Translations under genes and position numbers: made by a program
Origin: JAEUTH01 sp039931675
GTDB lineage: Bacteria; Bacteroidota; Bacteroidia; AKYH767-A; OLB10
DNA length: 64,000 bases
Reading direction: 5' to 3'
NCBI GenBank assembly: GCA_039931675.1
Contig: JBDTRM010000218.1
Location: forward strand, 5,607-69,606
In this document: piece after piece, positions 44,101-53,100 of the stretch
Layout of the letters: every line of letters starts with the position of its first letter
How positions within the stretch are numbered: the first letter of the stretch is position 1
Notes under the pieces: model-generated
Told to the model about the DNA's origin: nothing
The model's database searches: none
What the model saw: the letters and a program-made list of their open reading frames with translations, nothing else

Positions 44101-44180
44101 CTTCTCACCGGACATGGTTTGAAAAAACAACTTTATTCTGCAACATTGTAAAAGAGAAAATAACAGAAGTAGCAAGTTGA
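41151..44180 (+). CDS. TPR hybrid sensor histidine kinase with receiver and HPt-like domain
   Basis: About 1010 residues. ATG at 41151 or ATG at 41196 (MTSKFSYFYFLLLFLSADLSA, which reads as the better signal peptide); a TTG upstream is unlikely. Residues to about 450 are TPR helices (ADALYLNGDALYTSFEFDSA, AELIDIYFISYGAYEGLGN), then a membrane helix (IFIVGAVMLLLLAIVLFNRF), HisKA (FLANMSHEIRTPMNAILGMS), HATPase (NLVGNAIKFT, VTDTGIGIE, GTGLGLTIAKNLVELF), a receiver (LIVDDNEYNAIVASD, LILMDIQMPIMDGYEATRYI) and a C-terminal HPt-like helix bundle with His in QTVHLMQPQL. Word repeats are translated inside the HATPase domain and before the receiver Asp. It phosphorylates a partner, probably the LytTR regulator 7 bases downstream. 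Confidence 0.92.
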   Translation: MFARLKILNCISFFLMTSKFSYFYFLLLFLSADLSAQVNTDSLQRVLISQKDDTAKAGTLFRLGDAYRRKNPDTTLYYADELMQLSKKLSYTKGIADALYLNGDALYTSFEFDSAIVFYLNAREKYEAANEKKRANRMTMLVSNAYLQSDNFARSAEYGEIAEKQAAERKDTAELIDIYFISYGAYEGLGNSTAAFETAKKAIEYGEKINDKVRLGKALVQIAMLYERKGNYADGKKYAIQARDLLFANGDSLNGYKVSTCIYSSAFSLGDSLGSIKNLEQVYAWLESHNQLLALTPCGLTLGQMYEDMGMYKEAIVLYEKVLPVAEQTNNELNIADLLFFSGMDYFLTGDYRKALIALQRAETVCNENDLKSVLPDVYEFLAKTYGKTGNYKAAFFYYDACNTMKDSIYKADEMVAQKEVMAKYENEIKENKIKLLSTETALNTAEAQKQKQLKNIFIVGAVMLLLLAIVLFNRFQLKRKTAIKLEEQNKLVQKAKERAEQSEQFKQQFLANMSHEIRTPMNAILGMSRLLLDKQHDQQSTSYLEAIKKSSDNLLVIINDILDLSKLEAHKMELEKVPFNVKEQLQFVYDTFKVKAGEKKIQFELNIDNDVPQFIIGDAPRLNQILINLVGNAIKFTDVGSVRLEVVTEQLAISNWQLAKEKTHSEQLPVANCQLIFKVTDTGIGIEQEKLNSIFESFQQGNVSDNRKFGGTGLGLTIAKNLVELFGSELKVESEPGKGSVFSFEIAFEVADEIKITEHKTTTAIEVPSNLKQQTLNVLIVDDNEYNAIVASDTLIKYFPSSTFTVTKNGKEAIEKIANCQLILMDIQMPIMDGYEATRYIRKNFESPLNNIPIIGLTASVIRSDLDKCIEAGMNSYVPKPFKEEELINAIVDVLRAQKLPNEKRDAGTTIETPVNESEEDKYKKLFLKLVPERIEKIEQAMKRNDWQTIKQTVHLMQPQLIDAGLTEHKDLFEEFENFDGKTSHRTWFEKTTLFCNIVKEKITEVAS
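43100..43178. repeat. GCAATTGGCAATTAG word repeats and inverted copy inside the HATPase region
   Basis: GCAATTGGCAATTA repeats (43100-43130) and CAGTTGCCAGTTGCCAATTG + CCAATTG (43152-43178) are inverted relative to one another and stay in frame, encoding EQLAISNWQLAKEK and EQLPVANCQL. They sit between the N box and the G1 box of the ATPase domain, a variable loop. Confidence 0.85.
43602..43620. repeat. ATTGCCAATTGCCAATTG repeat inside the receiver domain
   Basis: Two tandem GCCAATT words encode IANCQLI directly before the LMDIQMP phospho-acceptor strand, where typical receivers have an acidic turn such as EKxKENxYDL. Confidence 0.75.
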
Positions 44181-44187
44181 GTTACGC

Positions 44188-44940
44188 ATGAAACAAATCA
44201 AAACAATAATTATTGATGATGATGTTTTTATTCACGAACAACTTAAAGATAAGTTGAAACTTCTTTTTCCTGAAGTTCATGTGGCGGCAGTTTGCGAAAA
44301 TGCAATTCATGGTATTGAAGCCATTAAACTTCACACACCCGCTTTGATTTTTTTGGATATTCAAATGCCCGGCATCAATGGTTTTGAAATGCTCAATCAT
44401 GTTGACCGCAATCAGCTCAAAGTAATTTTTATCACTTCTTATAATCAATATGCAATTGAAGCAATTCGCTACAGCGCTTTTGATTATCTCTTGAAACCGA
44501 TAAAAGATGAGGAATTAAAAAATTCAATTAAACGTTTCCACCAATCTGTAGATGAACTCTCCTTCAAAGGAAAAATTGAAAACCTGTTGCACAATATTAA
44601 TCATAAACAGGAAGCGTTTCAATTAATCATCCCATTGCGCCAGGGCGAAAAAAAATTAGCAGTAAATAATATTGTGCGATGCGAAGCTGATTCCAATTAC
44701 ACACACTTTTATCTAAACGACCAATCAAAATTCACAGCCTCAAAAACTTTAAAAGAATGTGAGGAGTTACTTTCTGAAAAAGATTTTATCCGGGTTCACA
44801 AATCACATTTGCTTAACAGGCGCTATATCCGTTCGATGCAAAACGATACTCACGTACAATTGAATGACGGTGCATTGGTAGAAGTATCGAGAAGAAAACT
44901 ACACGAAGTAAAAAACAGTATTGGCAATTATTTTGGCTAA
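44188..44940 (+). CDS. LytTR-family response regulator
   Basis: 250 residues. Receiver: TIIIDDDVFIHEQLKD, ALIFLDIQMPGINGFEML (phospho-Asp), FITSYNQYAIEAIRYSAFDY. LytTR: IVRCEADSNYTHFYLNDQS, FIRVHKSHLLNRRYI, VEVSRRKLHEVKNSI. Close relative of the regulator at 35900. Starts 7 bases after the hybrid kinase stop, so they form one operon and very likely one phospho-relay. Confidence 0.96.
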   Translation: MKQIKTIIIDDDVFIHEQLKDKLKLLFPEVHVAAVCENAIHGIEAIKLHTPALIFLDIQMPGINGFEMLNHVDRNQLKVIFITSYNQYAIEAIRYSAFDYLLKPIKDEELKNSIKRFHQSVDELSFKGKIENLLHNINHKQEAFQLIIPLRQGEKKLAVNNIVRCEADSNYTHFYLNDQSKFTASKTLKECEELLSEKDFIRVHKSHLLNRRYIRSMQNDTHVQLNDGALVEVSRRKLHEVKNSIGNYFG

Positions 44941-44946
44941 TCAATG

Positions 44947-45034
44947 CGGAGAGGGCGGGATTCGAACCCACGATGCACTTTTGGCGCATACACACTTTCC
45001 AGGCGTGCTCCTTCAATCACTCGGACAACTCTCC
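44947..45034 (-). tRNA. tRNA-Ser (GGA anticodon)
   Basis: The minus-strand RNA folds as a class II tRNA: acceptor GGAGAGT/CCTCTCC (note one U-C mismatch at the last pair, 7-66), D arm with TCCGAGTGATTGAAGGA, anticodon stem-loop CACGC-CTGGAAA-GTGTG giving anticodon GGA (Ser, UCC codons), long variable arm TATGCGCCAAAAGTGCAT, and T arm GTGGG-TTCGAAT-CCCGC. G73 is the discriminator, as usual for serine tRNAs. CCA is not encoded. Lies between the LytTR gene and the TIR operon, opposite in strand to both. Confidence 0.93.
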
Positions 45035-45444
45035 TTTTTTAATCGGGGCCGCGAAGTTATAAAGTTGAATTAATGGCGATAAACAATTTTATAATGTACC
45101 TGCTTTTAGTCCTGGGTCAAAAAGATTTTTTTTAAAAAACTTTTAAGATTAATTTAAAATGTTATTATTGCATGGTAATGATTTCAAAATTATTACGGCC
45201 TTAAATTAAAGCCCAGTAAATAAGATCAGACTTATTTCATTTAATAAACTTAAAAACCAAATACTCCATTAATAACCCAAAACGGTTAAACTCCAATTAT
45301 AAGCAACTTAAGCTATGTCATTTATTGATTCATCACGACCATTAATAAGTTTTCAGAATTAGATTGCAAGTGCTGGGCAAGAATTGTTTTAAGTGTTCAT
45401 CAAATAAGTTTTATCAAATTATGATTTGTAAATTGAATTGATAA
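45035..45444 (+). other. Gene-free stretch upstream of the TIR operon
   Basis: About 410 bases. No frame of useful length on either strand and no convincing TAnnTTTG promoter in front of 45445; the nearest matches (for example ATGATTTG at 45419-45426) have an extra base. Promoters for the tRNA and the TIR operon must lie here, back to back. I see no repeat of the tRNA 3' end, so no attachment site. Confidence 0.5.
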
Positions 45445-47049
45445 ATGAAAACCCTTGAAGAAGAAATTATAGCAATGGATCAAAAAGTAAATTTTGAAAA
45501 AGACGTTTTTATAAGCTATGCGCATATTGATGACCAGCCTATTACACTCAATAAAGATGCGAAGGGATGGATAAGCAACTTTCACACGCTGCTTAAAAGA
45601 CGCCTTGATATGGTGGTTGGAAGAGAAATGAATATCTGGCGCGATGAAAAACTACAGGGCAATACAGAATTTGGTCCCGAGATAGTTGAACAGTTTCCAA
45701 AAATGAGAGTGATGATTTCGATTATAACTCCACGATATGTCAAATCAGATTGGTGCAGGCGCGAAATGCAGGAGTTCTATAGAGCTGCTAACTCAAATGG
45801 TGGCATCAGTTTTCACAATCAATGGCGCATTTTTAAAGTAGTAAAGACTCCTTTTGACAGATCAATTATTAATACGCTGCCGGCAGAAATTAATAAAATT
45901 TATAAGGACATTCTCGATTATCAGTTTTATATTAAAGAATCTGAAACCGGAGATAAATTTTCAGAGTTGAATCCTGAAGGCTCTGCCGATAATGTAAGCA
46001 CACAAAAGTTTATAGAAAAGTTGGAGGATGTGGTACAAAATATCGCTAAACTTATCGAACAACTTAATAATGAAGGTAAAGTTAATCCAGATCAAAAGAA
46101 AATTTATCTCGCTGAAACTACTTACGACTTACACGAGTACAGGGAAAAATTAGTGAGGCAGTTAGAAGACACCGGTTATATTGTATTACCTGATACCACG
46201 CTTCCTGGTGTATTAAATGAATTCAATACTGCAGTTCAAACTTTTATTGACCAAAGTGTTTTATCACTGCATTTAATAAGTTCAACTAACTATGGTTCTC
46301 CACCAGAAGGCACTATAAAATCAAAAGTTATTATTCAAAATGAAATAGCCGCAAAAAAAAGCGCAAGTAATAATTTGCCAAGATTAATTTGGATACCGCC
46401 TGCAACCACATTGGCCGATACGGATACAGAAACCAAAGAGATGCAAAGCGAGTTTTTAAAAAAGCTTAAAACAGCTAAGGAAAATACCCCCGATATTTTA
46501 GAAGGAATAACCCTGGAAGATTTTAAAGAAGCTATTGCCAATAAATTTAAAGCAATAGAGCAGGAAGAAAAAGCGCGTAAAGAAGCCGAAGAAAAAGCTA
46601 AACAAGATGATCAAACTCCTAATGTTACTGATGTTGCTGCAAGTGCTGAAGTAAAAAAGGTTTATCTCATTTGCAATGACCAGGCTGATTTGGAAACCAC
46701 AGGACCCTTAAGAAAATTAATTAAAAACAACAATTTATCATTATTGCTTCCAAATTTTAGCCAGCCGGAATTGCTACAAAAACAACATGCCGATTATTTA
46801 AAAATTTGCGATGCCGTAATTATTTACTTTGGATCGGGTAATGACCTGTGGATGGACAACAAAGCTGGTGATATTGACGGATTAATAAGAGATGCAGCAA
46901 AGCCATTGTTAGCCAAGGCAATCTATACAACTGGAACAGATGATGATGGAACTAAAGCAGATTATAAATGGCCCGGTGGTGCAGTTATTCAAGGCATTGA
47001 AGGTTTAAAACCTGAATTGTTTAACGACTTTTTTCAAAAACTTAAATAA
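45445..47049 (+). CDS. TIR-domain protein with three TIR-like modules
   Basis: 534 residues, no signal peptide or membrane helix, so cytosolic. Module 1 (19-160) is a typical TIR: DVFISYAHIDDQP, WRDEKLQGNTEFGPEI, VMISIITPRYVKSDWCRRE, in which Glu107 (W103-C-R-R-E107) sits at the catalytic Glu of NADase TIRs. Module 2 (219-325) starts KIYLAETTYDLHEYREKL and looks like the DUF4062/TIR-like region of STAND-linked proteins (VFLAETTsDLxxYRxxL). Module 3 (405-534), KVYLICNDQADLETTGPL ... CDAVIIYFGSGNDLW, is another TIR-like Rossmann fold. A coiled linker (EQEEKARKEAEEKAKQ) joins 2 and 3. Starts an operon of four genes; the STAND gene follows 8 bases later. Activity on NAD is inferred, not shown. 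Confidence 0.85.
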   Translation: MKTLEEEIIAMDQKVNFEKDVFISYAHIDDQPITLNKDAKGWISNFHTLLKRRLDMVVGREMNIWRDEKLQGNTEFGPEIVEQFPKMRVMISIITPRYVKSDWCRREMQEFYRAANSNGGISFHNQWRIFKVVKTPFDRSIINTLPAEINKIYKDILDYQFYIKESETGDKFSELNPEGSADNVSTQKFIEKLEDVVQNIAKLIEQLNNEGKVNPDQKKIYLAETTYDLHEYREKLVRQLEDTGYIVLPDTTLPGVLNEFNTAVQTFIDQSVLSLHLISSTNYGSPPEGTIKSKVIIQNEIAAKKSASNNLPRLIWIPPATTLADTDTETKEMQSEFLKKLKTAKENTPDILEGITLEDFKEAIANKFKAIEQEEKARKEAEEKAKQDDQTPNVTDVAASAEVKKVYLICNDQADLETTGPLRKLIKNNNLSLLLPNFSQPELLQKQHADYLKICDAVIIYFGSGNDLWMDNKAGDIDGLIRDAAKPLLAKAIYTTGTDDDGTKADYKWPGGAVIQGIEGLKPELFNDFFQKLK

Positions 47050-47057
47050 GCGCTTTT

Positions 47058-50000
47058 ATGATTGATACTCCCCCCACCATTCCGCAATTTAGAAAGCCGT
47101 TTGTTGGATTACGTGCCTTTGAACAAAATGAGAGCTATCTTTTTTTTGGTAGAAATAAACCCATTGAAGATTTATCGAAGAGGTTGATAGGAAGCCGCTT
47201 TCTTGCCGTTATCGGTTCATCGGGCAGTGGCAAATCATCGTTGGTTAAGTCTGGTTTATTGCCGAATATTTTTAGTGGGTTTTTTACGGTTGGTACTAAC
47301 TGGAGGGTGGCCTTAATGCGACCGGGAGAAAATCCTATCGGTTATTTAGCCGAAGCGCTTACCGAAAAAAAATCACTTTTCCCTAAAGTCAAACAAACCG
47401 GTGATGCCACGTACCAGCAAATTATTGAAGCTACTTTAAGAAGGAGTGAAAATGGATTGTTGCAGGTTTATAAAGAAGCATTTGGACTACTGAAAATTGA
47501 TGAAAATGCCACTACAAAAAAGAAGACTGACAACTTGCTTATTGTAGTTGATCAGTTTGAAGAGCTATTTAGATTCAGGCAATATGAAAAAGAAAACAAT
47601 CTTGGTAAAAGTGATGCACAGCATTTTATAAAAATACTTTTAACGGCAGCACAGCAATCAGAATGTCCAAACATATATGTATTGCTCACCATGAGGAGCG
47701 ACTTTTTGGGTGACTGTTCAGAGTTCAACGGATTACCCGAAGCTATTAATAACGGACAATACTTAGTTCCCCGCATGACTCGCGATGAAATACGCGAAGG
47801 TATAACCCAGCCCATAGCCGTAGGTGGCGCTGTTACAAGTCCGCGATTAGTTACCCGGATATTAAACGATATTAATAACGACACAGATCAACTACCCATA
47901 TTGCAACATGCCATGATGCGCACGTGGGATGCGTGGAGTAAAAGAATGATTTCTTATTGGGAGATTGCTCAACTCGCAAAAAATTACAGCTTTGAAAATT
48001 GGAAAAAATGGTTAGCCAATGAATGGGCGGGCAATGAGGCAAAGAAATATCCCAAAGAGGAATTGGAGCACAGGAAGGAAAAATATGAGAAAAAATTAAT
48101 TGAAGTATGGGAACAATCAAGCTCAAACAACGATTTTAGTTTTGATGCATGGTTTAAAAGAAATCCGCTTGACACACAAATAGACTTTGACGATTATGAT
48201 AAGATAGGAACCCTGAAGCTTTCGTTATCACAACATGCTGATGAAGCTTATTCTGAATTTAAAACCGAAGCAGATCAAAAAATATGCGAGTTGATGTTTA
48301 GAGCATTAACGGATAAAACTGCCGATGCACGTGGCACACGCAGACCACGCAAAGTAATTGACCTCTGTTTGTTAACCAATGCAACACAAGCACAAGTTAT
48401 TAATCAAGTTGAAGTATTTAGAAAACCTGGACGCACTTTTTTAATGCCGCCACCTGATAAAGGAGAATTAACTGATCAATCAATTATTGACATCTCACAT
48501 GAAAGCTTAATGCGCGTGTGGGAGCGATTGGTAAAATGGACAGAAGAAGAAGCGCAAAGTGGAGATACATTTAAACGACTTGCCGAAGATGCAAAACGCG
48601 AAGCAAATAAAGTAGGTAGCTTATGGGTTAATCCTGAACTTGAAATAGGATTAAAATGGAAAGAAAAATTTAATAATAATGATGATCTGATAAAAGTGTG
48701 GGCTAAATCATACAATGCTAATGTAGATCAGGCACTCAAATTTTTGTCGAGAAGCAATGAAGCGGCAATTGCATTTAAAGAAAAAGAAGAACGCCTAATC
48801 AAAGAAGAGCAAGAAAGAAAAGAAGCTGAAGCAAAGAGAATCAGGGACGAAGAAGAAAAGGAAAGAAAGAGAAAAAGAAATTATTTAATTGCGGGATTAA
48901 TAGTGCTTTTTTTAGGTTTACTTATTGTTTCTTATTTTTTAATTACAGTAAGTAAAGCAAGGCATGAAGCAGAAGATGCTAAAAACGCTGCAATGAAGAG
49001 CGACTCCTTAGCTCAGATTGCAAGAGACAAAGCAATAAGAAGCGACTCATTGGCTCAGATAGACAGGGATAAAGCAATTTTGAGCGATTCGTTAGCCCAG
49101 ATAGATAGGGATAAAGCTATTTTGAGTGACTCGTTAGCCCAGATTGCAAGAGATGGCGCAATAATAGCAAGAGACAAGGCCAAAGAAGCAGAAAAACGCG
49201 CTCGCGATGCAGAAGCTAATGCAGTGGCAGAAGGAAGAACAAGTGCAGTAGGCGAATACCAACGACTAATAAGGGAAGGGCCAGAAGACAAGGATTCAAT
49301 TCTTAATAAGAATAATAATTTTCAATATAAAGTTGTTGCCTACTGCAAACATTTAGATTTTTTGAGGGACTCATTACGGCCTGATTCTTTAAGAGTTAAA
49401 AATGCCGTTAAAAAGAATAATGAGCTTTATGAAAAACTTTACTTTTCATTGAAAGCGCTTAAAGCAGTTGATAATGCTATTGCTTTAGAAAACTCAACAA
49501 AGGCAATACATATTGAAGATAAGGATAAAGTTATATCAATTACAGCCAACAATGGATTAAATATAGCTGCCACCCAAAACAATTGTTTAATAGTAAATTC
49601 AACCGACACTATTTACATGGGCAAGCTGGTCACTGCCTTGTCTTATTCTGAAAAAGATAATATCATATTTTTTGGTTTGGTTAACGGTGAAATAGGTTTC
49701 ATCAAATATCAGAAAAACAAAAAAAACCAACCGGTTTTTAATCGTAAAAACGATTTGCGTTCAAAAATATCTGCATTAGGTTTTTTCACTAAAAATGACA
49801 GAAATTATTTATTGGCAACAAGTTATGCCGGCTCTGCTGTATTGTTTGAATTTGATTCAAGAACAATTAGCGATCAATTAACTGAAGACAAAAAATTTCC
49901 GGTGATTGAATTGCCTGAATATTATGGGGAAATTGAAAATGCTAAGTATGATGGTAATGCAAAAATTCAACTTGAAACTTCTAAAGGAACTTATCTATGG

Positions 50001-50105
50001 AATCCGTTTACTGACGATATATTACAAAAGTTAGAAGCCATTTTAGTGAAACCCGATAATCAGAAATTAGAAGGTATTAAGAAATCAACACGCATTTACA
50101 ACTAA
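47058..50105 (+). CDS. nSTAND-type NTPase with one membrane helix
   Basis: 1015 residues. An nSTAND1-like NTPase fills residues 13-480: NPFVGLRAF-like KPFVGLRAFEQNES, Walker A VIGSSGSGKSSLV (51-63), Walker B LLIVVDQFEELF (160-171), then ERLRxxI-like and winged parts (VPRMTRDEIREGITQPIAVG, DISHESLMRVWERLVKW, the usual nSTAND1 tail). A basic, Lys/Arg-rich coiled coil precedes one membrane helix (NYLIAGLIVLFLGLLIVSYF, 608-627), so the NTPase should be cytosolic and the rest periplasmic. Residues 648-703 are four 14-residue repeats (SDSLAQIARDKAIR). The last 250 residues look like degraded propeller blades (ALSYSEKDNIIFFGLVNGEI). It is 8 bases after the TIR gene and 4 bases before the next gene, so all are co-transcribed. 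Confidence 0.88.
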   Translation: MIDTPPTIPQFRKPFVGLRAFEQNESYLFFGRNKPIEDLSKRLIGSRFLAVIGSSGSGKSSLVKSGLLPNIFSGFFTVGTNWRVALMRPGENPIGYLAEALTEKKSLFPKVKQTGDATYQQIIEATLRRSENGLLQVYKEAFGLLKIDENATTKKKTDNLLIVVDQFEELFRFRQYEKENNLGKSDAQHFIKILLTAAQQSECPNIYVLLTMRSDFLGDCSEFNGLPEAINNGQYLVPRMTRDEIREGITQPIAVGGAVTSPRLVTRILNDINNDTDQLPILQHAMMRTWDAWSKRMISYWEIAQLAKNYSFENWKKWLANEWAGNEAKKYPKEELEHRKEKYEKKLIEVWEQSSSNNDFSFDAWFKRNPLDTQIDFDDYDKIGTLKLSLSQHADEAYSEFKTEADQKICELMFRALTDKTADARGTRRPRKVIDLCLLTNATQAQVINQVEVFRKPGRTFLMPPPDKGELTDQSIIDISHESLMRVWERLVKWTEEEAQSGDTFKRLAEDAKREANKVGSLWVNPELEIGLKWKEKFNNNDDLIKVWAKSYNANVDQALKFLSRSNEAAIAFKEKEERLIKEEQERKEAEAKRIRDEEEKERKRKRNYLIAGLIVLFLGLLIVSYFLITVSKARHEAEDAKNAAMKSDSLAQIARDKAIRSDSLAQIDRDKAILSDSLAQIDRDKAILSDSLAQIARDGAIIARDKAKEAEKRARDAEANAVAEGRTSAVGEYQRLIREGPEDKDSILNKNNNFQYKVVAYCKHLDFLRDSLRPDSLRVKNAVKKNNELYEKLYFSLKALKAVDNAIALENSTKAIHIEDKDKVISITANNGLNIAATQNNCLIVNSTDTIYMGKLVTALSYSEKDNIIFFGLVNGEIGFIKYQKNKKNQPVFNRKNDLRSKISALGFFTKNDRNYLLATSYAGSAVLFEFDSRTISDQLTEDKKFPVIELPEYYGEIENAKYDGNAKIQLETSKGTYLWNPFTDDILQKLEAILVKPDNQKLEGIKKSTRIYN
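48999..49166 (+). repeat. Four-fold 42-base tandem repeat in the nSTAND gene
   Basis: Four copies of a 42-base unit encoding SDSLAQI-x-RDKAI-x. Copies 2 and 3 are nearly identical at the DNA level, which suggests recent duplication. Copy number could vary between strains. Confidence 0.85.
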
Positions 50106-50109
50106 AAAC

Positions 50110-53100
50110 ATGAAAAAGCTTTACTTACTATTTACCGTGTTTTTTATAATGCTCCATCAAGGGCAAGTATTTTCGCAATGTGGAATTAAAATAATTCCCG
50201 ACACTTTAAATTTATCTATTTGTGCAGGTGATAGTGTTTTAATTTCTGTAACTGATACTTCAACAATATTTACAGGTTCATTCAACTGGTCACCTGCTGC
50301 GGGTCTTAGCGCCACCACAGGCAGCAGCGTGTGGGCTAAGCCGGGGAGTATTACAAAATATTACGTAAGCAAAATCGGCTGTAGCGATAGCGATTCGGTT
50401 ACAGTCAATGTAAATCCGCTTCCCGCATGTTCGATTACGGGTAATACATCAGGTTGTTCCGGTAGTCTAACTCAATGGTGCGCTCCGAATGGTTTAGCTC
50501 CTTACCTGTGGAGTACAGGTGCAACAACTAAATGTATTAATTTAAATACAGCCGGAACCTATACAGTTACAGTTACAAGTGCGGCCAGCTGCACAAGCAG
50601 TTGTCAAAATTCACTTACAGTTAATCCAACACCAATTTGTTCAATTACAGGCAATAGTTCTGATTGCTCCGGAACCACAACTCAGTGGTGTGCTCCTGCA
50701 AGTCTTAATTCATATTCATGGAGCAGCGGTGCAACCACACAATGTGTTAATGTTAATTCTTCTGGAACCTATACTGTTACAGTTACTGATGTAAATGCAT
50801 GCACAAGTAGTTGTCAAAAAATATTTAATTCCAATTCATTGCCAACGGCTTCAATAGACGGGGATACTTCACTGTGCAAGTTTAGCCAGGACTCCATTAC
50901 TTTTTCAGGATATAATGGAACCGCCCCATATACCTTTACCTATAAAATTGACAATGGTAACGTTCAAACCATTTCTACAAATGCGCTTGATTCAACAGCA
51001 TATTTATTTCCCAATACAAGCGTTCCGGGAACTTATCATTATATATTAATTTCAGTAAGCGATGCTAACGGCTGCACCAATGCACAACCTGAAACGTTAA
51101 TTGTTAAGGTTAAACAAACAGTTCTCGCCCAATTTAACGGAACTAATGCTGTTTGTCAAAATGACCCTGCTCCGCTAATCACATTTACAGGCGTTAATTG
51201 TACTCCTCCTATTACTTTCACTTACACCATAAATCAAAACGATACGTTTACTGTGACAACAACTACCAACGACACTGCAATAGCTGCACCAACTGGAATT
51301 GTGGACACTTATGTTTATAATTTAATCGGGGTTACTGATTTAACCTGTTCAAACAATCAAAACAAATATGTTACAATTAAAGTAAACAGCTTACCAACTG
51401 CTACTATAAACGGAACTTCGGAGGTTTGCCAATTTGATACACCACCGCTAATTACTTTTATTGGCCCGGGTAGTGGCACACCACCATACATTTTTACCTA
51501 CAACATAAACGGAGGTACAAGTTTAACCGATACTGCGGGGGGCAGCAGCATCAGCATTGGCGCATCAACTGATAGCGTTGGAACATTTGTTTATAATCTT
51601 ATTGCTGTAAGCGATGGCAATGGATGTTCGCAACTTCAAACAGGTAGTGCAACCGTAGTTATTGATTCATTACCCGATGCTACTATAAGCGGCACTGCTT
51701 CCGTTTGCCAGAATGCAACATCACCGTATATAACCCTTACAGGTATAAAGGGTAAAAAACCATTTGATTTTACATACATCATAAACGGAGTTACAAATAC
51801 GATTACAACCAGTGCAGGAAACGATACCGTAAATGTCCCTGTACCAACAAATGTTGCAGGCACATTTACCTACTACCTTGCATCCGTTGCAGATTCAAAT
51901 GGTTGTGCAAGTGCAATCAATCAAAGCACTTCCATTGTTATTAATGCACTGCCTAATGCAAGTGTGATTGGTTCAACTTCTGTTTGTAAGAATGGTTCGT
52001 CTCCTATAGTCATCTTTACGGGCAGCAATGGTATTCAGGATTATTCTTTTACTTATAACATAAATGGAGGCGTCAACCAGGTTATAACCACAACCGGAAG
52101 TGATACAGTATCCGTAATTGCACCAACAGGTACTGCGGGAATTTTTAATTACATTTTAATTTCTGTATCCGATTCAATTGGTTGCACCCAGAATCAATCC
52201 GGCACTGCGACCGTAACAATAAATGAATTACCTGGTGCAACATTAAATGGTGATACAGCAGTTTGTCAAAATGATTCGCCTCCTGTTATAACTTTTGCAG
52301 GAACTAACGGTACTTCTCCTTACAGTTTTACATACGTGACCAATGATGGAATTAATCCTGCGGATACTAATACAGTTAGCTCAAATGGATCGGACTCCAT
52401 AAAAACAATAACGGTGCCTACTAACATTCCCGGAAATTATAGCTATCAGTTAATTGGAATACAAGATGCTAATGGCTGTATCGGAACCATTACAGATAGC
52501 GTTTCAATAACTATAAACCCATTGCCTAATGCAACAATAAGCGGTTCAACAGTGATTTGTAAAAATGATCCAGGCCCATTAATAACATTTACAGGTTTAA
52601 CCGGAACCAAACCATTTAAATTTAGCTATAATATCAATGGAGGATTAACTGATTCAATAACCGTATTTAACAGCAACGATACAAGTATCGTTGTACCAAC
52701 AAACCAGGAAGGCGTTTATGCTTATAATATTTCATCAGTTCAGGATTCTAACGGATGTACACAAATTGTTAACGGTCAAATTGCAACAATTACAATTAAC
52801 TCATTACCTATGGCAACCATAAGCGGCACTACCGCTGTTTGTGAAAATGATACTGCACTCCCCCTCATTACATTTACCGGTGCTACAGGTACTATTCCCT
52901 ACACCTTCATTTATACTATTAATGGCGGTGCTAATAATACCGTAGTAACAACAGGAAATAACATCGCTACCGTTACCGCTCCTACTACAGCGTTTGGAAC
53001 TTTTATTTATAATTTAATTTCTGTGACTGATGGCAATGGATGTTCACAAACACAAACAGGCACAGCAACAATAACCGTAAACACGTTACCTGCTGCAAGT

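Noticed and set aside
45419..45426. TAnnTTTG promoter for the TIR operon
   Set aside because: The closest string has three bases between TA and TTTG and no -33 partner, so it was not called.
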